From Phocaeicola vulgatus ATCC 8482 (GTDB lineage: Bacteria > Bacteroidota > Bacteroidia > Bacteroidales > Bacteroidaceae), in NCBI RefSeq assembly GCF_000012825.1, contig NC_009614.1, positions 4,960,001 to 5,024,000 on the forward strand: 64,000 nt of DNA, read 5' to 3'. The notes under the pieces were generated by a model, which was given only the letters and a program-made list of their open reading frames with translations, did not search any database and was not told the origin of the DNA. Every line of letters starts with the position of its first letter. Position 1 is the first letter of the stretch. Positions 17,437-23,439 of this stretch are shown in pieces. The position numbers were made by a program, and so were the translations under genes.

Positions 17437-18587
17437 TTATCTAATCTTACACTACTAGGAATATTCACCACCCGGTCAGCCAGCCACTCGGTATTCTCCA
17501 GCCCGTCCGTTTCGCAATGCTCGAACATGGGCAGTCGATTCATCAGTTCCCAAACGGGACGGGTCATCACACCATGATCATTTGTGTACTCCAAAAAATC
17601 AAGTTGAGCCGCCTTATCCTTTAGTACCACCGCATTGAGCCAATAATTCGATTTGCAATCAGCAGGTTCAGTAAAAAAAGTAATATCTTCCTTACCCTTG
17701 AAAAACTCAGCATAGCAGGCTGCTGTTTCACGCTTATCTGCCACATAGCGGTCTAGATTCTCCAACTGGGCACAACCTAGAGCGGCATTGATATTCGGCA
17801 TCCGGTAATTATAACCAATATGGTCATGACGAAACTCCCAACGATGAGGTATCTTAGCCTGGGTAGTAAGGTGCTTGGCGTATGCGCCCAGTTCTTCATC
17901 CTGGAAAAGCAACATGCCTCCACCACCTGTAGTGATGGTTTTGTTTCCATTAAAGCTAATAGCACCCACCTTTCCGAATGTACCGGTATGGCGACCTTTA
18001 TAAAAACTGCCGATACTTTCGGCTGCGTCTTCAACCAATTCGATATGCCACTCACGGCAGATATCCGCCAGTTCATCTATTTTTACGGGATGGCCGAAAG
18101 TGTGCATGGGAATACAAGCTTTTACACGACGACCGGTACGCTTGTTATAGCAAACTCCTTCTTTCAGTTCAGCATTCCTCTCCAGCCATGCCTTGACAGC
18201 TCGGGGCGAAAGTCCCATCGTTTCTTTGTCCACATCAATAAAAACAGGATATGCTCCGATATAAGTGACAGCATTGCAAGTAGCGATGAAGGTCAGAGCT
18301 TGGGTGAGCACCTCATCATCGCGTTCTACACCCACTAGCAGCATGGCCATGTGAAGGGCATTGGTACCACTCACACAGACTACGGTACGCTTGGCACCGG
18401 TGTACACAGCCATATCGTGCTCAAAGCGGTCAACAAAAGCACCGACACTTGACACGAAAGTCGTATCAATACATTCGTTGAGGTATTTTTTCTCGTTTCC
18501 GATAAACTTGGGAGCACTCAGAGGAACAAAATCTTGTGTTCCAAAAAGATGGTGAATGAATTCACAGATTTCAGCGTTGTTATTCAT
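17433..18587 (-). CDS. legC: LegC-family 4-aminotransferase
   Basis: 384 aa. PLP-dependent DegT-fold transaminase with VSGTNALHMAMLL (72-84), EDAAESIGS (186-194) and the catalytic K216 in SFNGNKTITTGGGG (211-224). The start FVPLSAPKFIGNEKKYLNEC (20-39) is characteristic of the LegC subgroup. It transfers an amino group (from glutamate in characterised members) to C4 of the nucleotide 4-keto-6-deoxy-GlcNAc made by LegB. It overlaps legG by 4 bp and follows legB by 18 bp. By eye, this gene and legB are clearly richer in G+C than the flippase and transferase genes downstream, which fits a patchwork origin of the locus. Confidence 0.9.
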   Translation of the reverse strand: MNNNAEICEFIHHLFGTQDFVPLSAPKFIGNEKKYLNECIDTTFVSSVGAFVDRFEHDMAVYTGAKRTVVCVSGTNALHMAMLLVGVERDDEVLTQALTFIATCNAVTYIGAYPVFIDVDKETMGLSPRAVKAWLERNAELKEGVCYNKRTGRRVKACIPMHTFGHPVKIDELADICREWHIELVEDAAESIGSFYKGRHTGTFGKVGAISFNGNKTITTGGGGMLLFQDEELGAYAKHLTTQAKIPHRWEFRHDHIGYNYRMPNINAALGCAQLENLDRYVADKRETAACYAEFFKGKEDITFFTEPADCKSNYWLNAVVLKDKAAQLDFLEYTNDHGVMTRPVWELMNRLPMFEHCETDGLENTEWLADRVVNIPSSVRLDK

Positions 18588-18605
18588 AGCTGTATATCGT
18601 TTTAA

Positions 18606-19814
18606 TTACATTTTCTGATCCAGATTCTTCCCCTTTTCCTCATGTTCAAAGTTGGGGATGAAACGCTTTATCGCCATAACCACCTCTTCTTTGGTAAAAT
18701 CCGGTTCGGCAAATATATTCTCCATTTCAGTAAAGAATGCATCTATCTCAGTCATCGGCCGTTTCACCACTTCCTCAATCACCCCCAGGCTGCAAAAACG
18801 ATCCATATTAATTTTCTCACCAGAAACATAGAACTCCTCGTATGCCTTCTCACCTGTTGTATCACTTTTAAAATACACCACTGGGTAATCCTTATTATCA
18901 AAAGTCATATCCGAAGCAAATTTCTTCGCTTCCTCATCCGTTGCAAACTCTTTTTTCTCGCAGCCAACCGCTTTTATATACTCATCACAAATGGAAGAGA
19001 AAGTGAGCATCTGTCTTTCACCCAACTTTGGGAAGAATATTTCACCATTCTTACCTAGTATGCAGGCAAGCATACATATCTGGCCGCTTTCCTCCGGAGA
19101 AACAAAGTAGCGTTTCACATCATTGGGTGCAGCCAACGGCTGCTTTTTCATGACACGCTGTATCCAGCCATCCGGCAAAGAACCGTTGGAAAAAGCTACA
19201 TTGGCAAAACGGGCGGTGGTCACCTTGAACTTGGAAGAATACGCCATAATCATATCTTCCATAATACGTTTGCTGGCTCCCATGATATTCACCGGATTGG
19301 CGGCCTTGTCAGTGGAGACACAGAAGAAGTGCCTAGGCGGGTAAACGGCCAACAGGTCAAGGAATCTTTTTGCCTTGATATCATTGTTTTCAATGAGTGC
19401 CTGTACCGAATATTTGTCCTTCTCACTACGGACATGCTTGTGAGCTGAAAAATTCGCCACAATGTCAAAGCCTTTCTCCTCACGGAAGATCCTTTCAAAG
19501 ATAGGATCGGCAAAGTTCAAGGTATATGCCCGATATTCCGCAGGTACATACATGCCGTATGTGGAACGCAGGTCACGTGTCAGTTCTGCCAATCCGTTCT
19601 CGTTCAGGTCTATTACAATCAGTTTGGAGGGCTTGAACGGCAAGACTGCTTTAATGAAAGAAGAACCGATGGAACCGGCACCTCCTATGACGCATACACT
19701 TTTATTCCTTATTTCTGCTTGAAGCGTTTCTTTATTAGCTTCAATATCTGCTGCAAACATACTTGTCGGACGACAAATCACATGGTCTGCAATGAATTGC
19801 TGTAAATTAAACAT
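18606..19814 (-). CDS. legB: Nucleotide-GlcNAc 4,6-dehydratase (LegB / CapD-like SDR)
   Basis: 402 aa. Extended SDR with the NAD motif GGAGSIGSS (44-52), AHKHVRSEK (124-132) and STDKAANPVNIMGASKR (167-183), in which Met178 replaces the usual catalytic Tyr of YxxxK, as in PglF/FlaA1/CapD dehydratases. It lacks the membrane region of PglF and is soluble. It removes water from nucleotide-activated GlcNAc to give the 4-keto-6-deoxy sugar. It is the first biosynthetic gene of the locus; upstream are a paired-hairpin region (19930-20019) and a small unknown gene. No exact -7 box lies on the minus strand between 19815 and 19930, only a weak AATTTTTG. Confidence 0.85.
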   Translation of the reverse strand: MFNLQQFIADHVICRPTSMFAADIEANKETLQAEIRNKSVCVIGGAGSIGSSFIKAVLPFKPSKLIVIDLNENGLAELTRDLRSTYGMYVPAEYRAYTLNFADPIFERIFREEKGFDIVANFSAHKHVRSEKDKYSVQALIENNDIKAKRFLDLLAVYPPRHFFCVSTDKAANPVNIMGASKRIMEDMIMAYSSKFKVTTARFANVAFSNGSLPDGWIQRVMKKQPLAAPNDVKRYFVSPEESGQICMLACILGKNGEIFFPKLGERQMLTFSSICDEYIKAVGCEKKEFATDEEAKKFASDMTFDNKDYPVVYFKSDTTGEKAYEEFYVSGEKINMDRFCSLGVIEEVVKRPMTEIDAFFTEMENIFAEPDFTKEEVVMAIKRFIPNFEHEEKGKNLDQKM

Positions 19815-19929
19815 GGATTTATTAGGATTAGCATCTCATTTTGACACATCCTATAAAGAAAACCGCATTAAAGCAGTTTCCCTATAAATTGGGTCAAAAA
19901 TTGGATTATCTTTTAATGCTTATTTAACG

Positions 19930-20019
19930 AAAAAGTAAGATATATTCCCAAGCAAAGTAAGTAGACTTAAACAGCAAAGTAAGTGAACTTACTTTGCCCA
20001 CGAACATATCTTACTTTTT
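19930..20019. repeat. Nested inverted repeats with AAGTAAG units (attenuator or terminator candidate)
   Basis: The outer arms are 19930-19943 and 20006-20019, a 14-bp inverted pair built on AAAGTAAGATAT. Inside lies an 11-bp hairpin, 19974-19984 with 19987-19997 (GCAAAGTAAGT), and a further direct copy of GCAAAGTAAGT at 19952-19962. On the minus strand the outer right arm ends in a short T run, so the element could end transcripts from the 153-aa gene, or hold RNA polymerase before legB where the antiterminator would act. Function inferred. Confidence 0.55.
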
Positions 20020-20050
20020 TCCACACTTTTCACCAGTTTTTCACCTCCGG

Positions 20051-20512
20051 TCATAACCGCTTTCTCGGTCGTCTTGCCCAAGCGTTATTGATACGCGCAC
20101 GGATATTACTGACAGTCTTGACCGATACGAACAAAGGTGTGAGAGGAAAGAACAACGAGATAAAACGCTCCTTCACCATCTCTTCCGAAGTAATCTTCGG
20201 TTCCCGTTCGCCCATCTTAACTATAACCCTGGCCAGTTCCACCGCATTGGTACATTCTGCTATCTGTACCAGATAGATACGTAAATCCTCCACCTTATTT
20301 ATATAAGAGAAAAGGCGCGTAGCCTCGGGAGATAAAGCAGGTTCCTTGTCCTTGCTTACATCATCCTTCTCTAGTTCCGCCTCATCACCATAATAATTCT
20401 GTGTGGCGGAAGTAGCATTGGGAAGAATCTGGTTGCTGCCTCCATAAATATTGAAGACGATGCTGAAGTGTGTCTCACTATCCATAAGCTTATTGTTTGA
20501 ATGATTCGTCAA
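20051..20512 (-). CDS. Hypothetical protein, 153 aa, at the head of the polysaccharide operon
   Basis: I do not recognise this protein. It is soluble, with an acidic low-complexity stretch (DEAELEKDDVSKDKEP, roughly 43-58), then a helical region (LSPEATRLFSYINKVEDLRI) and a basic C-terminus ending ARRPRKRL. It has no signal peptide. It does not look like UpxZ, the small antiterminator inhibitor often found after upxY. A second ATG at codon 10 (20485) is an equally good start. It lies head-to-head with the HU cassette across a 160-bp region that carries direct repeats, and upstream of legB. A small regulatory or DNA-binding role is possible from the basic tail and context. Confidence 0.6.
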   Translation of the reverse strand: MTNHSNNKLMDSETHFSIVFNIYGGSNQILPNATSATQNYYGDEAELEKDDVSKDKEPALSPEATRLFSYINKVEDLRIYLVQIAECTNAVELARVIVKMGEREPKITSEEMVKERFISLFFPLTPLFVSVKTVSNIRARINNAWARRPRKRL

Positions 20513-20571
20513 CGGGTAGTTAACGGTCAGTCAATAGCTAGTGAACGGCAGTCAACAGTTAGTAAACGATA
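20511..20571. repeat. Imperfect ~21-bp direct repeats upstream of two divergent genes
   Basis: About two and a half copies of a unit with the pattern AACGG.(C)AGTCAA(T/C)AG(C/T)TAGT run from 20511 to 20571, between the 153-aa gene and the HU promoter. Tandem operators of this kind often bind a regulator several times over. Compare the four 22-bp units at 48738-48825 upstream of the virE-like remnant, which are built differently but placed similarly. Confidence 0.6.
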
Positions 20572-20580
20572 ATAAATAGA

Positions 20581-20612
20581 TTTTTTTACGGTATTTCCCC
20601 GCATTAATTTTG
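20581..20612 (+). promoter_or_regulatory. Promoter of the HU-HU-smalltalk-amidase cassette
   Basis: A Bacteroides -7 box TAATTTTG lies at 20605-20612 with a T-rich -33 region at 20581-20587 and about 60 bp to the first start codon. Confidence 0.5.
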
Positions 20613-20672
20613 TCGTGTCGGAAGGATGAACGAACATCCCGGAAACACAAAACTTTTAAACTTTATTTTATT

Positions 20673-21173
20673 ATGATTGATTACAGTGTATTTATGATGG
20701 GCAACCCGATGGATGTCGATGCCGCCCAAAAAGCGTATGCAAAAGCTCAAGTTTCTGAAATCATGCCATTCAGCCAGTTTGTCAAACACATTGCCGACCA
20801 CAATGGCGTATTCACTCGCGGAACGGTAAAAGGTGTAATAGCCGATATGTGCGAGTGCCTTGTAGAAATGCTTCTGGAAGGCAAAAAAGTACAACTGGCA
20901 GAATTAGGTAATTTCTGGATTTCTATAGGCTCGGAAGGTGCGGAAGACCTGAAGAAATTTACAGAAAGCAACATCACCGCCGTCAACATTGTGTTCACGC
21001 CGGGAGAAGACTTCCAAAATCTTCGTTCCCGCGCCGCTTTCAATCCCGTAGCAAGCCGCATAGCCCAAGCCGCCACCCTGAAGGCCGAAAAGGCCGGTAA
21101 AGGCACAGTCGACTTGGATGCCGCCAAAGGAAAGACCCCGGCTTCCACAAATGAAAACAATCCGTCATTATGA
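20673..21173 (+). CDS. HU/IHF-family DNA-binding protein, long form
   Basis: 166 aa from the ATG at 20673; a longer reading frame from 20610 would include the promoter box, so the inner start is chosen. The first residues, IDYSVFMMGNPM, are typical of the Bacteroides 'HU, viral-type' group rather than of housekeeping HU (90 aa). Residues about 20-115 form the HU dimer fold (SQFVKHIADHNGVFTRGTVKGVI helix pair; VQLAELGNFWISIGSEG beta strands). The C-terminal 50 residues are Ala/Lys-rich and probably flexible. It overlaps the next HU gene in an ATGA. Such HU-amidase cassettes recur in Bacteroides genomes near polysaccharide loci; the role is unknown. Confidence 0.82.
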   Translation: MIDYSVFMMGNPMDVDAAQKAYAKAQVSEIMPFSQFVKHIADHNGVFTRGTVKGVIADMCECLVEMLLEGKKVQLAELGNFWISIGSEGAEDLKKFTESNITAVNIVFTPGEDFQNLRSRAAFNPVASRIAQAATLKAEKAGKGTVDLDAAKGKTPASTNENNPSL

Positions 21174-21562
21174 TAAAATACCACGTTTTCTCGATGAGAA
21201 ATGCGTCCGACAGGACGATGCCCAAGAAAGCATACGCAAAGTGTGTGCCCAACGAAACGGTTTCGCATAAGAAACTCGTAAAGGAAGTGACGGAACATCT
21301 CCGCTTTTTCCCACACGGCATGATGGAAGCGGTGCTGGAGGAAGTCTTCAACCGCCTGTCCGAGCATCTTGCCCAAGGCGACCGAGTCACCCTGGACGGC
21401 CTCGGAACATTCAGTGTCTCCCTGAAATGCGAAGGAGCCGCTTCGGAGGCTTTGTTCTCCAAGAAAAACATCAAGGGCGCGCACATCGTGTTTGCCCCGT
21501 GTCGCAAACTCAAGGAGACATTTGCAGATATGGAATATAAAATGACTCCACGAATCTTTTAA
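21170..21562 (+). CDS. HU/IHF-family DNA-binding protein, short form
   Basis: 130 aa. It is a paralogue of the preceding gene by layout: IKYHVFSMRN opening, HKKLVKEVTEHLRFFPHGMM helices, then VTLDGLGTFSVSLKCEG strands, the same order as IHF/HU. The usual DNA-intercalating arm proline region is poorly conserved. Translation is coupled to the first HU gene by a 4-bp overlap, so the two could form a heterodimer (inference). It is followed after 43 bp by the small smalltalk gene. Confidence 0.78.
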   Translation: MIKYHVFSMRNASDRTMPKKAYAKCVPNETVSHKKLVKEVTEHLRFFPHGMMEAVLEEVFNRLSEHLAQGDRVTLDGLGTFSVSLKCEGAASEALFSKKNIKGAHIVFAPCRKLKETFADMEYKMTPRIF

Positions 21563-21605
21563 CGTCATGGAACTTATATTATTCATCTATTTAAAGACAA
21601 AGCGT

Positions 21606-21704
21606 ATGAAAAAGAACTGGAAAAATGTACTGCTGTACATCGTCCGCATCATTGAGCTGCTCATTACAGGCGCTGCCGGAGGAGCACTTGGAAGCGGCTT
21701 ATGA
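21606..21704 (+). CDS. Smalltalk-type small protein, 32 aa
   Basis: A very short gene: 32 codons starting MKKNWKNVLLYIVRIIELLI, with a hydrophobic middle and a small-residue tail ending GGALGSGL. Its stop overlaps the amidase start (ATGA at 21701-21704). NCBI uses the name 'smalltalk protein' for about 30-residue Bacteroides proteins with a KxxWKxxL start found just before N-acetylmuramoyl-L-alanine amidases, and both the sequence and position fit. It probably inserts in the membrane as a single helix and could act as a holin-like or pinholin-like partner for the amidase (inference). An in-frame ATG at 21567 would add 13 residues. Confidence 0.65.
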   Translation: MKKNWKNVLLYIVRIIELLITGAAGGALGSGL

Positions 21705-22120
21705 GAACGGTTTCGTTGATTATCGTGCACTGCTCTGCCAACAAGGCGGGCAGTGCCTTGCGAGCGGAGGACATTGACCGCTACCATCGTTCATTGGGCT
21801 GGAAGTGCTGTGGTTACCACTATGTGATTCCTACAGACGGAACGATAGAAGCCGGACGCCCGGAAGAGTTGGTTGGAGCACATTGCAAGCACCACAACAG
21901 CCACAGTATAGGTATATGCTACATAGGCGGACTGGATGATGGCGGAACAACGCCGAAAGACACCCGAACGGAAGCACAAAAGGCTACGCTGAGAAAACTG
22001 ATTGAACAACTGCATCAACGTTATCCCAAGGCACTGATTGTAGGCCATCATGACTTGAATCCGCAAAAAGCCTGTCCATGTTTCCATGTCACAGCTGAAT
22101 ATATAGACTTGCAACCTTAG
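21701..22120 (+). CDS. N-acetylmuramoyl-L-alanine amidase (amidase_2, T7-lysozyme type)
   Basis: 139 aa, a compact single-domain zinc amidase without a signal peptide. Zinc ligands are visible as the first His in LIIVHCSAN (residue 10), a second His in VGHHDLNP and the Cys in KACPCFHV, the H-H-C arrangement of T7 lysozyme. GYHYVIPTDGTIEAGRP provides the conserved substrate-cleft strand. It cleaves the bond between muramic acid and L-alanine of peptidoglycan. Lacking a secretion signal, it would need lysis or the small hydrophobic protein encoded just before it. The phage-type sequence suggests origin from a phage or phage-like cassette. Confidence 0.88.
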   Translation: MRTVSLIIVHCSANKAGSALRAEDIDRYHRSLGWKCCGYHYVIPTDGTIEAGRPEELVGAHCKHHNSHSIGICYIGGLDDGGTTPKDTRTEAQKATLRKLIEQLHQRYPKALIVGHHDLNPQKACPCFHVTAEYIDLQP

Positions 22121-22140
22121 TTGCGTCTGTAGTCTTATCT

Positions 22141-22175
22141 GCCATCCATCGTCCTGCAAGGGATGTATGGATGGC
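22141..22175. terminator. Hairpin between the convergent amidase and antiterminator genes
   Basis: A perfect 9-bp stem GCCATCCAT / ATGGATGGC (22141-22149 with 22167-22175) stands between the two convergent stops and is followed by CTTTAATT on the plus strand. It probably terminates the amidase cassette. If it also works on the minus strand, it would be a target that the UpxY-like protein must override. Confidence 0.55.
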
Positions 22176-22185
22176 TTTAATTAAA

Positions 22186-23019
22186 CTAATCAATTTTTTC
22201 AAACGGAAACGCATGAAGATAGCTCACTGCCACCGTCATATTGCCAAAAGCGAATACCAGCCTTGTATTGCGGTGCAAACGCATGATACATCCCTCTTTC
22301 CCCCGAAAGACACCACCGGTAATACGGATTCGTTGCTTTTTCTGAAGATAGTCCTCCAAAGGCCGGTTCATCAGCTCGATATTGTAAGGCATGGATTCAT
22401 ACAGATAAATAAATTCCTCCATCTGACGTTGAGGAATTACCGCCGCACGGTGTGTGTTATAGTCCGTCACCAGATACTGGCGGGGAAGCATGGCAGACAG
22501 AATACATTCCAACTGCCCCAAGGGGGCACATACAAACAGCCAACCGTTGCCTTCAATCCCTTTCTCGTTCGTCAACGCATTCAGTTTCTGAGTGGAGCCG
22601 GTAGCAAAAGCCTCTTTCACCACCCGGGCAGAGTCACGGCGAGCGGTATATTCCTCTTTGGTATAAGCACATTGCTCGAAACGTTTCCTATGATCGGTGG
22701 CAGTGTAAGAAAACACCTTGAAGCAAAAAAATCTCTCTTCTACGGTACCTGATGGTGTACGAAGCCGAACAGCTTTCCTGCCACTGAAAACACTGATATA
22801 GCGTTTCAGTTCTTTGTTGGAAAGATACAGATAATACCAGCCGAGTTCAGGGTATTCTTTTCCTATTCCCGCCATTGGCGTGATTCCTTCATTTGACCCC
22901 AGGTCTGAGCCGGAAGCGATTGAACTGCAGAGCAGTAACTTAGGCGCTTCGCCCGTTATGTCTTGATTTGAAAGGAACGCTTGATTTTCAAGCTCCATAC
23001 TATTTTCTGTTACCATCAA
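22186..23019 (-). CDS. NusG/UpxY-like polysaccharide-locus transcription antiterminator
   Basis: 277 aa, longer than classical UpxY (about 170-190) because of a 50-residue N-terminal extension. A NusG N-terminal-like domain begins at WYYLYLSNKELKRYISV (about 56-72) and includes GWLFVCAPLGQLECIL and RQMEEFIYLYE. The C-terminal KOW-like domain spans about 228-277, with RIRITGGVFRGKEGCIMRL as its core. UpxY proteins load on RNA polymerase in the 5' leader of their own polysaccharide operon and prevent early termination. It is the most upstream gene of the leftward locus, 50 bp from the inverted-repeat promoter segment. M1, M2 and M8 are all possible starts. No upxZ follows it, which is unusual; the HU cassette does. 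Confidence 0.7.
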   Translation of the reverse strand: MMVTENSMELENQAFLSNQDITGEAPKLLLCSSIASGSDLGSNEGITPMAGIGKEYPELGWYYLYLSNKELKRYISVFSGRKAVRLRTPSGTVEERFFCFKVFSYTATDHRKRFEQCAYTKEEYTARRDSARVVKEAFATGSTQKLNALTNEKGIEGNGWLFVCAPLGQLECILSAMLPRQYLVTDYNTHRAAVIPQRQMEEFIYLYESMPYNIELMNRPLEDYLQKKQRIRITGGVFRGKEGCIMRLHRNTRLVFAFGNMTVAVSYLHAFPFEKID

Positions 23020-23035
23020 AACATTACTTTTTATG

Positions 23036-23082
23036 TATGTCTTTTTGGGGTTCTCTTAGTAAGAGAACCCCAAAAAGACATA
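23036..23082. repeat. Perfect 23-bp-arm palindrome, proximal inversion site
   Basis: Arms 23036-23058 and 23060-23082 match perfectly around a single G at 23059. The core GTTCTCTTA-G-TAAGAGAAC is shared with the distal site at 23222-23248. In the RNA of an ON-oriented promoter this palindrome would form a strong hairpin in the antiterminator leader. Confidence 0.85.
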
Positions 23083-23181
23083 TACTGCTGACAATAAGAT
23101 ATTTACACATAATCAGAGATGGATAATTTGCAAACAAATATTATAAGAATCCTTATCAGAGACTGATTCCTGAATAAAAGA

Positions 23182-23213
23182 TTTCCGTATTTGGATTATT
23201 ATAGCTACATTTG
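23182..23213 (+). promoter_or_regulatory. Locus promoter, in the OFF orientation
   Basis: The -7 box TACATTTG is at 23206-23213, with TTTC at 23182-23185 as a near-consensus -33 element 20 bp upstream. Transcription would start about at the distal repeat and read right, where there is no plus-strand gene. Inversion of the segment would aim it at the antiterminator. Confidence 0.6.
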
Positions 23214-23221
23214 CAGCGGAA

Positions 23222-23248
23222 TGGGGTTCTCTTACTAAGAGAACTCCA
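23222..23248. repeat. Distal inversion site
   Basis: A 27-bp near-palindrome: 13-bp arms around a central C with one mismatch. It is the inverted mate of the site at 23046-23072 (26 of 27 matches). Confidence 0.75.
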
Positions 23249-23356
23249 TTTTTTTTATTCTAACAGATTCATTTTCAAGATAGATCCAAGAAAGACCAAA
23301 AAGGAACACATAAATTCCTTTTCCGCACTCATTAAAAGAACAAATGATAAAACGCA

Positions 23357-23396
23357 AAAGCGGCCACTTACGATAAAAATCGAAAGTGACCGCTAA
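23357..23396 (-). terminator. Terminator of the CAZyme gene pair
   Basis: An 11-bp stem with one mismatch (AGCGGCCACTT, 23359-23369, with 23384-23394) lies 44 bp past the stop of the 679-aa gene; the minus strand continues with TTTTGCGTTTT. Confidence 0.6.
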
Positions 23397-23439
23397 AAAG
23401 AGATTTATTTCTCTAATATAAGGATCTAACAGTACGGAG

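Larger units (their letters stand above)
23046..23248. other. Candidate invertible promoter segment of the polysaccharide locus
   Basis: Two 27-bp sites, 23046-23072 and 23222-23248, flank 149 bp. The reverse complement of the distal site matches the proximal one at 26 of 27 positions, including the asymmetric central base (G versus C), so the sites are inverted relative to each other; as direct repeats they differ at two positions. The enclosed DNA has exactly one match to TAnnTTTG, on the plus strand (23206-23213), pointing away from the locus. Phase-variable capsule promoters of Bacteroides have this build and are flipped by serine or tyrosine recombinases. No recombinase gene is in the window. 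As drawn, the locus is OFF. The inversion itself is inferred. Confidence 0.72.

Noticed and set aside
20051..20512. Reading the 153-aa protein as UpxZ
   Set aside because: The place fits, but the sequence lacks the UpxZ pattern I remember (an N-terminal HELL.LG.DG region) and has an acidic stretch and basic tail instead.
20747..21586. A 279-codon minus-strand frame antisense to both HU genes
   Set aside because: It mirrors two genes with clear HU homology and good start overlaps; its translation is Cys/His/Phe-rich with no domain.
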